Shown: piece after piece, positions 43,691-57,062 of the stretch
Layout of the letters: the number at the start of each line of letters is the position of its first letter
Position numbering within the stretch: position 1 is the first letter of the stretch
Assembly (NCBI GenBank): GCA_964036665.1
Contig: OZ038529.1
Coordinates: 9,904,501-9,968,500, forward strand
DNA from: Gordius sp. MW1
Lineage: Eukaryota > Nematomorpha > Gordioida > Gordea > Gordiidae
DNA: 64,000 nucleotides
Direction of reading: 5' to 3'
Program-made: the position numbers and the translations under genes
Notes under the pieces: model-generated
Database searches by the model: none
What the model was told of the DNA's origin: nothing
The model's input: the letters and a program-made list of their open reading frames with translations, nothing else

Positions 43691-46176
43691 TCAATGCTTT
43701 TCTCTCAAAGTTTTGTTCAATATTGCCAAGGGACCAACCTCTTCTCCGCCCAACTTTTCGTCGTCCGAAGAAGAAGTGTCAGAACGTGAGTTGGTTTGCG
43801 AAGATTCGCTCACGCTATCGGAGTAACTTTCATCCGATTTTAGAGATTCTGAGGATTGTTTTTTGACCTTTTTATTGGACTTGCGAAACATTTTGCCTAG
43901 ATTTATTGATTTACTGAGCGGTGTTGGTTTGACCTTATCGCGTGGGTGTGATTTATTAGAGGTTATTTTGAATTCCGAAGGTAAGTGTGATTTAGGGGCG
44001 GGTTGAATTTCTTTGATTCGATCAAATCCAGCTATCGAATATCTATTGTTAATGGGAACTTGGCGTTTGTCAAAATCGTCAGATTTGTGATCGAGTAATT
44101 GCGATTTGTAGTGTGGTTTGCTTTCCTCGGAGATTTTGTTGTCGAATGGGTTAAAAGATGAAGGACTCTGAGACATACTGGGTGATTCAGGGATATTACT
44201 TGGAACAGAGACATAACTTTGGAAAGATTTGGTTTTGTGACTTTGATGACCATCTTTGGAGATGGCTAATACTTCTTCGTCCTCATCCGTGGTCATGCTT
44301 ATTATTATATTGGTACTTTTTAATGAGGGGACGGTTCCTGAGGTAACTGGCTTATCAACAATTTTTTCTTCCGAAGAAGGAACTATTGATTTGTCATATA
44401 ATTCATAATCGTCGTTAAAAGGCGGAGAATATAAATTGATCGGAATTTTTTCCATGCCTTGGAAAAAAAGTCTAGAATTTTGCGATGCCCCCTTTTCATT
44501 TTTGATGCGGGCGTAAGGGGCCTGCGAGACCGCTGAGGTAGAAATTTGTTTGCCTACTTTTTCCTTTAAAACGCTTTGATTTGTAGAATTAATTTTGTTT
44601 TGTGATTCCGATCCTGTTTTTTGTAATATATCACTATTGATTGTATCATGCGGACCATTTGATGAATATTCCATGAGGGTTTGTGCAAAGGCCCGTTGCT
44701 TGCTTGTTTCTTGTAGATGCTTTTGCATTTCGGCCAGAAATGCGTTTTTGTCGGATAGCATGAAATCTTTGACGCTTATCATGTCACCTGAATCTTTGCG
44801 CCAAGGTGACCGACTGTACATCTCGCTTTTATCACTAAACTTTCGTTCAATGTCGAACATGGGGGACGACAAGTTTCCACTACTTTCGTTGAATCTGTCT
44901 TGGTCTCGAGCTACACGCAGCCCGTACATGGGTGTTGTATAGCTACCTCTCTTTTCATTCGTAGCTAGATCTGATATAGGACTACTTAGTTTAGTTTCTT
45001 CGGCCGTGTATCCTTCATCGGAATGGAACGTAACGTTTCCTTTTGGTTTAGGATTAACGCTATCCAATTTCGCCAATGAGCCGCTCCTCTTTTTCCAACG
45101 GAATACACTAACCCCATATTTTAATGGTGTCAATATTTTTTTAGTCGCTGACCCCGAGTTTCCCACATTTGAAGATTCGTTTTTCTTGTCAGAATGATGG
45201 CGCTTATGATGTTTTCCACCTTTCTTTCCATCTTTTTTATGATGAGCGCCTTTCAAAGCCTTTTCCTTAGATTCCAAAAGCGTCGCGTTCCGCCCACAGC
45301 AACAACCACAAAACTGCGAACCATACTTTTTCACCTTCTTTAAGATTATATTTAGGAATTGTTTGATCACTATAGAGATCACATTGAGTAGAGAGTATGT
45401 ACAACAACTTCCGAGAGCCAATATGATGAAATTAACCACTTTATACCATATTAAAGGATTGTGAATGGTTTTTTGATTACTTACGTAATCCCCAAAGCCG
45501 ATGGTCGCGAAGGAAATGAAGCAAAAGTACAAAGAATCCGTGTAAGACCAAGATTCCATGTGAGAATACAAAATTGACACGGTGCATCCGATGAAGCAAG
45601 TTGCCAGAAATAAAATTACCAAGACCCAATATACAGAGGGTTTCCATTTTTCTAATGCTTCAGCCTCGGCGTTAGCATCGCGTTTAGCACCCTGCTCATT
45701 TTTCCTATGCTTTGGATTTCTAAGGTTGTATTTGGACCTGTCTTCATCCGTATCTCCTCTTTTTTTGCCGGGCTTAATTTCACCTGTTTCCAACTCTTCC
45801 CTCGTCTTCAAATTTTTGTCCGGTTTAATCATAACTTTTTCTATATTATCTTTACTAGCAGGCGTTTGACCTTCGGACAGGTATTTCATTTTAGACTCCA
45901 TCAATGATTTAGAATCCATTGGACTCAATTCACCCCTCTTAATATCGTCGCGCGGTATAAGTTTTTGCGTTGTGACAGTGTTTTGGTATACGTTTAAGGA
46001 ACTTTTTTTACTCCACCTCCGCCTAGTATGAAACCATCTGAGTGTATTGGCTAACAAATTTATTACGCGTTCAAGAAATAGGTTGAAAAAGAGAATTCCA
46101 CCGGCGCAGCCTAAAAGACCGTACAACATGAGGAACATTTTGCCGGCCAAAGTGTGAGGTGTCGTCATCCCATAGC
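43691..46176 (-). CDS. THIK-like (KCNK12/13-type) two-pore K+ channel, second coding exon
   Basis: Encodes residues 270-1096 of a K2P leak potassium channel of the plasma membrane. In order: the end of filter 1 (YGMTTP), TM2 (about 282-305, LYGLLGCAGGILFFNLFLER, nearly the vertebrate THIK motif), a ~135-residue basic cytosolic loop, and TM3 (about 447-471, WKPSVYWVLVILFLATCFIG). Next come pore helix 2 and filter 2 (FATIGFGD, about 491-498) and TM4 (about 513-540). A serine-rich tail of some 550 residues follows. The tail ends GPLAILNKTLREKH and contains DSGDMISVKDF, both like THIK C-terminal motifs. Acceptor AG at 46178-46177; stop 43693-43691. Vertebrate THIKs are ~410-430 residues, so loop and tail are much enlarged. 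No lesions seen. Confidence 0.93.
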
Positions 46177-46687
46177 CTAAATAAAATATAAATAGACTGT
46201 ATTTAAATGTAGGTCACAGTAAAATTTCAATAATATAGCAAGTATCTTTCCTTTTATAAATGGAACCAATCAAAGTACATATTAATAGTTCTAACTCTTT
46301 TATTAAAAAATATTCTTGGATAGATTTTAAAGATTGTGAAACTCATACAAAGAAAATTAAATACAATAATTTATTCCTAAGTGTTTGGCATTTTTTAAAC
46401 CGTTGCGATTAAATATAAATAGCCTAACTATAGATACTTAAATGGTGACCGGATTTATAATAATTCTTAAAAACTAAAATGGTCTAAAAAATTTTACAAT
46501 ATTGGGCAATATTATTTTTTTTAATATACTGGTTTTTACTAACTTGTTACAAAAAAGACATTATCTTGATATGCTGTAATTTCAAAAGTAATACATGTTT
46601 CCTTATTAAGACCATTTTCAGTATCTATTATTAGTTCGCTAATACTTTAAAATAAGTTTGTACAAAATAATTGAAAAGATGTGAGAC

Positions 46688-47484
46688 CATAGGCGTAGCC
46701 AGGTTTTGGATAAGGGGGGGGGGGGGGGTGAAATTGAGCCAAAGTTTAAAAAAAAATTGTACGGTGTTTTTTTTGCATAATAAGTTAAGATTTAAATTGG
46801 CAGGTGGCAAATAATTTTCGGTGTAAACAATTAAAAAAGATGCTTATAAAACATGTTTTGCTCTTCAATTAATGCTCTGGCCTCACGCACATAAATTCTC
46901 ATCATTAGTTAATATAGACAATTATATATTAGTTTTCATTGGCCTATATATTAGCGATGCTTTTGTGAGAGAATAAGTGCGGCATTGCCCGCTAGTACTA
47001 TAATAAGAATAACGGTTGTAAATTTATATACATAATATTGTGGATATACGCCACTGTGTAAAAGGAGTTTAATAGTCAATTTTCGACAAACCATTTACAC
47101 GTTTTAAATTTTTGGATTAAAATAATATAAATTTTCGTATGAATCTTATTTCACAATATAAATTATCATATTCATGAATACTTTTAAATTAAACCTTTTA
47201 TTTGCCTAAAAATAGAACTTACAGTTTGATTTTCGATGATTAATGTCCATTTGAATTAATAATAGGAAATTAGTGAATGACTACACAAACGCAACTAGTA
47301 ATCTCATATTAATATTTAATTTCAATAAAATAGAATAATTTAAATTTTCGTGTGAATTTGTTAATAAGTGTCTATATAGCTAAGAAAAATTATTGCAAAA
47401 CATATTTTTCTTAATTCTTAAGGCTATTTGTATTAAAAAAATTATTAAGGGGGGGGGCCCTCCCTTCTCCTGGCTACGCCCATG
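46688..47484. mobile_element. 0.8-kb MITE, GCGTAGCCAGG-ended hAT group
   Basis: The ends are CATAGGCGTAGCCAGG and CCTGGCTACGCCCATG. The flanks are TGTGAGAC and TATGAGAC (7 of 8 matching). G-runs lie just inside both ends; the rest is AT-rich and non-coding. Confidence 0.8.
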
Positions 47485-48419
47485 TATGAGACACAAATTT
47501 TTATTAATTATTTTTTTATGCAATACCTAATAAAATTAACATCCCAAATTATTTAGCATTAAAACCACAACTGATTAAATAAGGTGGACCTTATATGAAA
47601 TGTGAGAAAAAAAATAACAAATATCATATTTAAATTAAATATATATAATTTTACATATTATTTTTGTTGAAACATAGTTTGCAAAATATTATCATAATTT
47701 TGGCTAATTTTATCGTATTTGTAATTTTTTTTATAGAATCGATTAATACATGTAATTAGTTTAGTATTATCACATGTCTAAAATAAAAAAGTGGCGTGAG
47801 TTCAGGATCATTAAAAATTTTATGATATGTTTAGTAATTATAATTAATGCATGAAACCTTTAACTAAAACCACTATATATTACATAAATAGTTGTGAAAA
47901 GACCTTAGATATTATGACATTTTATGAACATGTATCATAAATTAGATGTTATAATACCTATTTTTAAACATTATTGATAAAAATGCACTAAAACTATATA
48001 TGATTAATAATACAATTAAAATTATAAAGGTTCTGCTGGAAAAGCTAATAATTCATGAGATGAGAGCAAAAAATTATATTTTGCATTAAAAAGCAAACAA
48101 TAATCTTCTTTTGTTTAGACTTCTTAAAAATTAAGTTCTGAAGGGTGTAGTAACTTGGAAACTCGTAATTATTCAAGAGTAAAACATTAAAATTTGAATC
48201 AAATGTATTTCAAATCATAAGAAAGGTATGAGTAAGATTGACATTATTTAAAAAAAGTTTAAGCTCGAATTTTACAGAGAAAAAATGTTTGACGTCTGTT
48301 CTTGCGCCATAACAATTTTTGAATGTATATTTTAGCCTAATATAAGTTTGTTTTATATAGAAAAGATAGTGAAACGATTTAATTTATTCAATTTGATGAA
48401 TGGTATGCAAAAAATTACA

Positions 48420-50285
48420 TACACGACTAAAAAAAATATAAAAACGCGCTATAACTAAACCGATGGCATTGATCCGTGTATAGAAATCATGTTGGATTTA
48501 ACAATTTCCATTGTGATCTTTTGCCTGGTAAAAAAGTACTCTTTCAAATCTAAAGAGACGCTGGAGATCGCTTTTCCAATTTGTTTCAGGAGAGCGAGAG
48601 CTTCAACGCCTACATTTCCAATTGTGGTTGCCACTACGGGAATGAATGTTGTGTCCACGAGGGAAGAATATTTGGCTGTCTTCCTATTCTCTGCACTAAC
48701 TATAAGGTCGGGAGAGGAGTTGGATGGGGCAAATATGTCGACCGTGGTGAAGTCCTAAGTGAGATCCAGTCCACGGGACCATGGGATGAGCGTGACCCCG
48801 TCAGGTCTTTTCCCATCGGTGGTGCTAAGGCCGACGGGCTCCAAGGTGTTTGGGTAGCCAGCCTTCCTAAGGTACTGGCCGATGATTTTGTTGATCGCCG
48901 TGTGCCTGGGGTTGCGGCCTTTGCTGTATTTGCAATGGAGGGGATGATGACCATTGGGTTGGACCGGCTGTTTGCAGAGATCGCATACGAAAGAAGATAC
49001 CATGTCGCATCCGAGACGCAGGCCTATGGCTATGCGTAACTCCTCCCCAGACATATGGAGTCCCAAATTCCTGCTCGGGATAGCTTCGAGCCATTCGTAA
49101 CCGCTTTTGGAAGAGGCCCAAATGAAAAGGAGGTTTCCCTGAGACCGTTCGTTTGAAGAAAGAAAAGCTACGGAACGTGCTATTAGGGGAAGATCCCATT
49201 CCTTTTGGGTCACACCGAGGTGTCGTTCGGCTGACTCGAGCTTGTCCGCGTCCCACCTGTGGAGAGCCTCCTGGAGGTGCGGGTCTGGGAGGGATATCAT
49301 GGCAGAGATAAGGGGGTTGGTACTCATGCGCGAAGATATAAAACACGCTTATGCTATCTGTTGCGGAGATCGAATACCAACCCCCCACTCTTAGAAGGGA
49401 GGGATGCCTGGAGTTATTGGACTGGAGTAAACTTTATATTTAAGCAGGTTTCAAAAAGAGTCTGAATGTTTTGTTCGATTAAATTAAATTGCTCTGGGCA
49501 GCTAAAAATAGGTGAAGCACGCAAGGCGTTATTTATTTTCAGAATTAGCAGAAACTTTTTAGCCAAAAAATGTATGGTGTGGGGTTAGTTTCTGCAGGGT
49601 AGGTTTGACAACCTCTATGAAAGTTAAAAATTTGGCCAGAAAGCGTTGGGAAGATATAAGCCCACCCAGCGGTGCGCCTAGGTGGCTAAACTGGTCGAGA
49701 GTGAGGACAGGAAAGGGGAGTGTTGAGGGATCTATTGAAGGATCCCTGCTGTATACTTCACATTTTAAGTGGTTGAGTTCGAGGTCAATCGAATCTGAAA
49801 AGGATTTAATAATCGGCGGTATTTTACGTATTTCACTTGCGGGGCCCACCAAAAATCCGTCGTCTATGTACCATAGGTTGCAAGAAAAGCTTCCTGTGGT
49901 AGACAGTTTCTGGACGATCCCCTGTATAGCTTGGCATAAAGCGCTGGGCCTAGGGGATCGCCTTGCTGTATCCCACTAGAGAAGTGTATTATCTTGTCCC
50001 CAAACAGTGGAAAGGATGGGTCTCTATAACTACTGAGGGCATATGAGTAAAATTGGGGGTATGATTTCTGAAAGGGGACGAGAAACGCCGCCCTATTGAC
50101 GCTATTAAATGCGTTTTTAAAGCCTAGTTTTACTAAAAGATCTGTGTGGGGTAATGATTCAAAAAGTATTCGGGCCGTATGGGCGGCTTCGCAACCTCCC
50201 TTGATTCCGAAGCCTAATTGGTTGGGGAGAAGGGAACACGCCAAAGAGGCGCGAATTTTTGTTTCAATTCTGTAATGATAACTTT
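48420..50285 (-). pseudogene. LINE with C-terminal restriction-like endonuclease, decayed
   Basis: Minus strand, 5'-truncated. Reverse-transcriptase pieces: LGFGIKGGCEAAHTARI and LVKLGFKNAFNSVNRAAF (palm motif A region), then GIQQGDPLGPALY (motif B). Thumb-like part: HLKCEVYSRDP and FSHLGAPLGG. A C-terminal zinc knuckle CDLCKQPVQPNGHHPLHC follows, and then the restriction-like endonuclease signature KRPDGVTLIPWSRGLDLTWD. The order RT, knuckle, RPD is that of the R2/NeSL/Utopia-type clades. The YxDD box region is lost between ORFs (about 49860). Frames change near 49860 and 49400. It lies in the intron of the channel gene on the same strand. The 3' end matches the poly(A)-tailed fragment at 12771-12920. 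Confidence 0.8.
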
Positions 50286-50780
50286 ATTTTTTCAATTTTA
50301 TTAATATGGTTGTCTAATAAAGGGTGGGGCCAAGTCTAAAGGAAAGTGTAGTTCCTTCGCTACATTCAAATTTATTTAGTTTGTTAAGCTTTAATCTAAA
50401 CTAGAACTAGCAGGAGAATATATTATACTTCTAAAAGACAATAATTATTATTTTAATTTTTTTTCTGCAATAACAAAACTATGTAAAAGGGTAAAACTTG
50501 TTTTTGCCTTAAGCATTTTTATAATCCTTAGGATTTTTTATACTCATTTTATGAATCTAAAATATCTTCCTACAATTTTTATCTAAAATAAAAATCATGA
50601 ATATATCTCAACAAAAAACTATAAAAAAGTAATTTTTCATTTTCCTTTTAAACGTTTCATTACTATTACCTCAAACTCCCCCATTTATTTATTATTTATT
50701 TATTGGTTAGTAAAAGTTTTAATTGTTTATAAATGAAAGAAGTCATCATTTGTTTATTAATGCAAAATCAATCAAATTAT

Positions 50781-51690
50781 TAGGGGAGAGCGGGGACTAA
50801 ATAGACATAAAAAATCAAATCGCGTTTTAAAAAAAAACTAGAAATTATTTTTTCAATTTTTTTATTGGAACGTAATTTTAAGGTCTATTTTTACTATTGG
50901 AAAAAAATTTGGATCGAAAAAATTAATAGTTTTATCATAAATTAAATTTAATAAAAACAAAAATCCTAAAAATTTAAAAAATGCCCGGGGCAAGTCATAC
51001 TCTATTGGGCGATATATTATCCCTTACGTTTTCACTTCCTATTGGTGTATGCTAACTCAAATCAATAAAAATATTGTTTTATTATAAAAAAAACATAGAG
51101 AATGCAAATGTAATATGGTTATATACATAATACAAATAAAAAGGGTTAAGATGACAATCTGATTTCGGTACCCATAAAAGACAAATTCTGCAATAGAAAA
51201 AATCTTTAATTAGTCTATTAATATTCCAAATTACACTAAGATAAATTATTATCAAACAAAATTTTTGTTTTTTAAATCTTGTCATTTGTAAGGCCCAATT
51301 AAAAATGGCTAGAACTAGCCCCTCTCCGAATAGCCCCATTTTTATGAACAATTAATAATTCAACACGTCATATTGCGAATAAAATTTAATCATAGGGGGT
51401 TTTCATATAAAAAATATCCCTTTATTAGATAAAACTTAAATTAGTCCAAAATATAAAGGCAAAAAAAATTTATGTGCAAAATACAAAATTTTGTCAAGGC
51501 TACTAATACCCCGAAAAATCGTTTTTCTTCTATAAAAATTTTAAATTTGATTTTTTCTAAACAAAATTTTTTTTACTTATACCTTATGAAAAAATAACAT
51601 ATGGTTTAAAATTTAATTATACATCATTATTATTTTTAAAAATAATTGCAAAGATAATAATAGCCCAGGGCTACGACTAGGTCTCCCCTA
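50781..51690. mobile_element. ~0.9-kb non-autonomous element, copy 1
   Basis: The ends TAGGGGAGAGCGGGGACTA and, on the other strand, TAGGGGAGACCTAGTCGTAG form short inverted repeats. The whole length aligns with 60591-61504, including AAATCGCGTTTTAAAAAAA, 'aatgcccggggc' and 'tttaaatcttgtcatttgta'. No coding capacity. Confidence 0.75.
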
Positions 51691-52094
51691 CCGGTGTATT
51701 TAAGACTCCATAATGTCCTAAATATAGTTAAGATTAAGAATGAAAATTAAAATCTGATTTTTTATCATAAACAAGTGTTTCGATATTCCTTTCTAAACAC
51801 ATTTAGACGCTTTAAAATTTCCTTCTTGCTTATACAATTTTTTAAGCACAAACCCATCTGGTCAAAATATAATATAATATAGCTTATCCAAGTTATTTCC
51901 GACAGCAACAAATACGTTTTTTTATTATCATCCCCTTAGAAATTTTTGGCTACGCCTATAGATAGTATCATTATTTGCAGTCTAAATTGCATTTATATTT
52001 TAATTCTTTTAACTTGCGCATAATTTAGCTCCGCATTCCTAGTTCGGCTCTCCCCTTATCGCATTAATTATAGTTACAACTTATATATTATATA

Positions 52095-52929
52095 TAGAGC
52101 TGTTAAAGGAACTAGTTCCAAGGAACTAGTTCCTTTTTTTTTAAAAAAGGAACTAATAAGTTCCTTTTTAAAATGAGGAACTGAAACTGGAACTAGTTCC
52201 TTTTTTTCTCAATTTATCTCAAAAGGAACTATTTAAAAGTTCCTTTTGCCTCAATTTACATTAAAATTTTTTAAATTAATTTATAATTTAAATATTATTT
52301 AATATTTTATTCACGGTAGTGTTTGTTAAATAAATTCTTCGACTTATGGTAATTTATATAAAGTTCATTTCCTTTAATTGGTTTTTAATTTTTATCATAT
52401 TCCTAGTCCTAAATCTCAACAGGCTGGACCTAGTTTATCAGAAATGGATTTTTTTGAATTAAAAAATGATGAAAAGAATGAATCAATTGAACGTTTTTTG
52501 CTTTCTAATAACCGGAATTTAAGTCTTTTAGACAGTTTTTCCCATTTAAAAAACTATTTATTAAATATAATACGCCATTACCATCAAGTGCCCCTGTGGA
52601 AAGATTATTTAGCTTGGGCAAAATTTTATTTGGAGACAAGCGAACATGTCTTTTAGATGACAACTTTGAAAATAATATTTTGTTAAAATCAAATAAGCAT
52701 TTATTACCTGATGATTTTTATAAATTGTAATATATAATATATTGGTTTTACGAATTAATAAAAGATGTTTGTACATTTAAAAAAAAATTAAAAAAGGAAC
52801 TTCAAAGGAACTGAACTGGAACTAGTTCCTTTTTAAAATGAGGAACTAGGAACTGGAATTAGTTCCATTTTAGGCAAAGGAACTGGAACTTGACAAGTTC
52901 CTTTTTAAAAGGAACTTTTAACAGCTCTA
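52095..52929 (+). mobile_element. 0.83-kb hAT element with perfect TSD and transposase tail
   Basis: The ends TAGAGCTGTTAAAGGAAC and, inverted, TAGAGCTGTTAAAAGTTCC are flanked by ATTATATA on both sides (52087-52094 and 52930-52937). Many GGAACTAGTTCC-type subterminal motifs crowd both ends. The middle keeps the last part of a hAT transposase (52440-52730), with internal deletion of the core. Confidence 0.9.
52378..52730 (+). pseudogene. hAT transposase dimerisation-domain remnant
   Basis: A frame with a PSSAPVERLFSLGKI-like block (the hAT 'S-A-x-x-E-R-x-F' motif), then TCLLDDNFENNILLKSNKHL and a stop at about 52730. It continues the ORF at 52378-52656 after a frame change. Only the C-terminal domain remains. 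Confidence 0.7.
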
Positions 52930-54049
52930 ATTATATATAACATTTAACCGATATAACCTGCCGTTAAAAACGTTAGCTGTCTTGTTTCAAAAGTTAAAAA
53001 ATATCATAGTTTGCGGACGAAATATTTTTGTAACTAAGAAACTTCGTATTTCAAAAAAACATTAGAGCATTCTTTAACTAATCTTCCCCAAGTTGATAGA
53101 ATAGACAATAAATTTGGAATAAAACATTTTCTTTTTATTAAGTTCAGTTTTTAAATTATTAAGACGTAAGGTGTAATTTTTCTCAACACTTTTTGAGATT
53201 TTGGAAAACAAGTTTAAATACTTTCATAACTTACTTTTTGAACGCACGCACTTTTTTTAAAATTGACCACAAAGAACTTAAATAATTCTCATGGGATATA
53301 TTTAAATGATAATATTTTTAATTAAATATCACTGTTTAAAATATTTTTGATATTTTTTTCATTATACCTCTTAACGATTAGCGTTTTTTATACAATTAAT
53401 TTTATAACGGAAGTATATCAAATACAAAAGCATCCATTATATAATGTAATCACTTAATCTAAATGACCAATAATACACAACACAATATAAGGTTTTGTGT
53501 CAACATCGTGTATATATTACAGCGACTTAATCTTGATGGTAAATATATGCGAATACTCCTTATTGCTCTTAAAAATACCATTTCTACATTATGTAATACA
53601 TTGACAAGGCAAAAACATATTAATTCACATTACTGCTGGTTATCCCTTAAGTTCCTATATATGTAGCGTCAAAGAAAACTTTATCTAAAACCCGTCGTTC
53701 TTTGACAAAATCATGAGGAATAAATTCAAGTTGTTATGCATAAATGTTCTTGTATGCTTTGTTTTGAGAATCGATGTTTTTTAGGTATATACCCCAATCT
53801 TTATGAATTACATACTTAAAATAAGTGTAAGCTTTTAATAAATTTATGGCACATTGTTTTTTACTTGTTGATTAAGTTTTTGCAATATAAAGAACGAAGC
53901 TTTTTTTTGTATAATAAAGTTATTGTCAAGAGCTTTTGTAGTAAATTAAAATAATTCATGGAATTTAGTAGCCATTTAGGGTTTAATTACCCTTATAAAC
54001 AAATTTTCAATAAAAATCACAATTAAATTATTGATTTATATAATTAAGT

Positions 54050-54192
54050 CACGGGCGTAGCTAGCATTGGAATTAGAGATGATTTAGGGAGGAGCAAATG
54101 ATCTTTGTTAAAGTTTTTATTAAATTCTAATGAATTTTTGGATCTATAGGGAGGCAGCCGCCCTCCCTGCCTCCCTCCTGGCTGCGCTCACG
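54050..54192. mobile_element. 143-bp MITE, GCGTAGCCAGG-ended hAT group, perfect TSD
   Basis: The ends CACGGGCGTAGCTAGC and CTGGCTGCGCTCACG are flanked by AATTAAGT on both sides (54042-54049 and 54193-54200). Confidence 0.85.
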
Positions 54193-54212
54193 AATTAAGT
54201 TGTTGTTTTTAA

Positions 54213-54632
54213 CAGAGGTCAGATTTGTTAGAATATTTCTGCCTAACCCGGGCCCGGTCCGATTTTATAATGGCTCTGTTCGCCCGAGCCGTTCTTTGTG
54301 TCCGCCGGCCATGCCCGAATTATAAAAGCTGCTTAGTCCGAAATGGCGTGTTTACAATTTTTAGGACTAATATCGTTGTATTTTTAAAAAAATTTATCTT
54401 AATTTTTGATTATTTTTTGATAAAAACTAGGATGAACAAACATTATAAAATCAAATTAAAAAGTGACAAATTATACACAAAAACAATATAATACATTATT
54501 TTGAAAACAATATTAAGCCCGAATTGCCCGAATCTTGTTACGGTGCCCGCCCGGCCCCGCCCGAAAGTCAGAATTTAAGACAGTTGCCTGGCCCGTGGGC
54601 CGGGCGGGCAGGTTCGGGCAGCGGGCCGGGCA
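54213..54632. mobile_element. GC-ended hAT-type MITE, relative of 29811-30632
   Basis: Begins CAGAGGTCAGATTTGTTAG like the element at 29811. It has CCCGGCCC-type blocks at both sides and ends in GCGGGCCGGGC, without the last terminal bases. Confidence 0.65.
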
Positions 54633-56132
54633 TTTTTTGGTGTTTTTTAACGCTAAATTATACTCTGTTGTTGCTGAAACATAGATTTTAATCAATTTAT
54701 TACAAGGATTTTTAAAAATAAGCTATTTAGCAAATAATTTCGGGTGTCAAACTTGCTTTATATTAACCTCTTAAAATAGATTTGAATATAATATTATATA
54801 ATTAAACTTATCAAACTCGAGTTTTGCTTTAAAGGCTTGCTTGCATAATTGAGCAGGCCTTTAACAGCAATCTGTTAATGATTATAGCTTACTATCGATT
54901 GAGTTTTTAACATTTTAAATACTGATCATAAGTTCATCCATTTAAATTGGACAATAAAAATTTCACCTGACTTTTAAATATTTCTCAAATGCTTTAAAAC
55001 ATTTTTTACATTCGCACCCATCGCCTTTTGAGTCAGATGCTGCGCATATATAATCTTAATATATTCATAAATGCAATGCATAACAAAACAAATGAATATC
55101 AATTTAAATTTATCCTTGTTCAGACAGATTTAGTTACATTTTGTGATCCACAACATTTTCGCATAAAATAATTTCATAATGATGTCAATTTTTTAACCAT
55201 TGCACTTCAAATATGCTATTAGACTATTGGCAGCCATTAATATTTCATAACTACCCAATATTATAATCACTTAGATTTATTCGTTTTGTGGGAAAGAAGG
55301 CTAATTTTTACCATAAATTTGTAATTGTATGCATACTTTTTAATCAAACCTGAAATACTGAACCTCCCTTCCTTTCCCCCTATATACCTTATACATGGTA
55401 TGTAATGTGCTAATTTTCTCATTTTTCAAATGATTTGGTTGCTAATAAATTATTTGATCAGAGCAAAAATTTGCCGTTATATTACATATTATAACGACTG
55501 CCCTGAGGTTATTGAATTTTTGGTTTGCCGTATTAAATAACGCGTAGCTCCTCTGTAGGTTTTGTTGCCGTAGCCACGTAATTGGCATACCTAATATTGA
55601 ACCCATAACCCGTGCATCAAAAATTTATTTATAAGGCTTAAACATAATTTATCCAGAATGAGGGGAGGAGGCAAAATTGCCCCTGAGGTGACGTTATCGC
55701 TAATAAGGCATATTGATTATCGATTGTCTTACAAAGCATGACATTAATCCGCTCCGACCATTCTCTGCTATATGCTTAATACATATTTTACCCCCTTTTA
55801 AGAAATCGTGCATCAAAAATCCATACCTTTCCCAACATTTTTCAACAGGTATTTTTATGGAAACCCGTGCCTACGAAAAAAATATCAATTGTCGAATATA
55901 GCAACGGAGGCTATGAAAGCTTACCCATTATACCAGTATTTGAAAAATAACGTTTAAACATTAAATTTGATAAAAAATTAAATGCCCATATTATTGATAA
56001 AATAATATATGGTTTATTAGTTTGTATTATCAGAAAATGCCTGATTTATATTGAAATGTAAAAATTAAATTTTGGTAAATTTAACGTTTCCAATGCACCG
56101 TTGCTATATTAAACAAGCCAAAAACATATTAG

Positions 56133-57062
56133 TAGAGAATTAAAAAGTCACCTTTTTTCAACCCGATCCGACCAGAAATTTTTCTTAAATTTTCACCCCG
56201 AACCCGCGACCCTAAAGGATTTTAACTTTTTCAGCCCGAACCCGACCCAAAATCATTTTAAAAATTCCAACCCGAATGCATTTTAAAAATTTCAACCCGA
56301 CCCGTCTAGAGTTAAAAAAAATTTAACCGAATCTCTTTCGAACGTGTTTCAAATTTTGGTATTCAAGAGTAAGAAAAATTGCGGTTTGCATGGGGGCAAC
56401 CAGGGGGTGGCGACGGGCGGATGGGCCCCTTTAAATCCAAAAAATCAGATAATTTATCGAATTAAGGCTAAAATTAAAAAAATTATCCCTTAATAATTAT
56501 TGCCCCCTCCCCTCTAACTTCACTTTCCTGGCTACTCCCATGAGGGTGTTTAAAATTTAATCGACAAATTAAAGTGCGATTTATGAAAATAATGCATTCC
56601 ACTGATTTTGATTAAATTTATTTTAATTATTTATTATATCATAGATATATATATATATATAAGATAGCATAGAGTTTCAAATGAATCATTTAATAAATTT
56701 AAACATAATCTTATTTGTTTTATGAATATAATGAACTACAACTTCACACTATTTAAGTACAATTTAAAAATATTATTTTGTTGACATATTTTACCTTTCA
56801 CGAATCAAATTTAAATTTGCGTCCAAATTAAAAAAATCAGATTTAAAAAAGCAAAATGAATTTTAAATAACTAAATTAATGATCTTCAATTATAAATTTC
56901 AATATTTATTAAAAATATCATACATAATAGCATTATTTTTAAAGATATGTCCCGTGTATTCTGCAATGTAAGATTCATAACCCTTGACCCTACACTTTAA
57001 ATCCAACCCGATCCGACCCGAGAGCATATTAAAATTTTCACCCGAACTCATCCTATTCTCAA
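56133..57062. mobile_element. diverged relative of the 32356-33486 MITE
   Basis: Left end TAGAGAATTAAAAAGTCAC, then tandem CAACCCGA(A/T)CCGACC words. CCCGATCCGACCCGAGAGCA lies near the right end. No clean target duplication. A GCGTAGCC-type MITE appears nested at about 56389-56542. Confidence 0.6.
56389..56542. mobile_element. small GCGTAGCCAGG-type MITE nested in 56133-57062
   Basis: The ends are CATGGGGGCAACCAGGGGG and CCTGGCTACTCCCATG, with G- and C-runs inside. Confidence 0.55.

Noticed and set aside
44158-45907. Plus-strand ORFs over the channel exon
   Set aside because: Antisense shadows of the long minus-strand THIK-like exon.
48489-49039. Plus-strand ORFs over the LINE
   Set aside because: Antisense shadows; the minus strand carries the recognisable RT, zinc-knuckle and endonuclease motifs.
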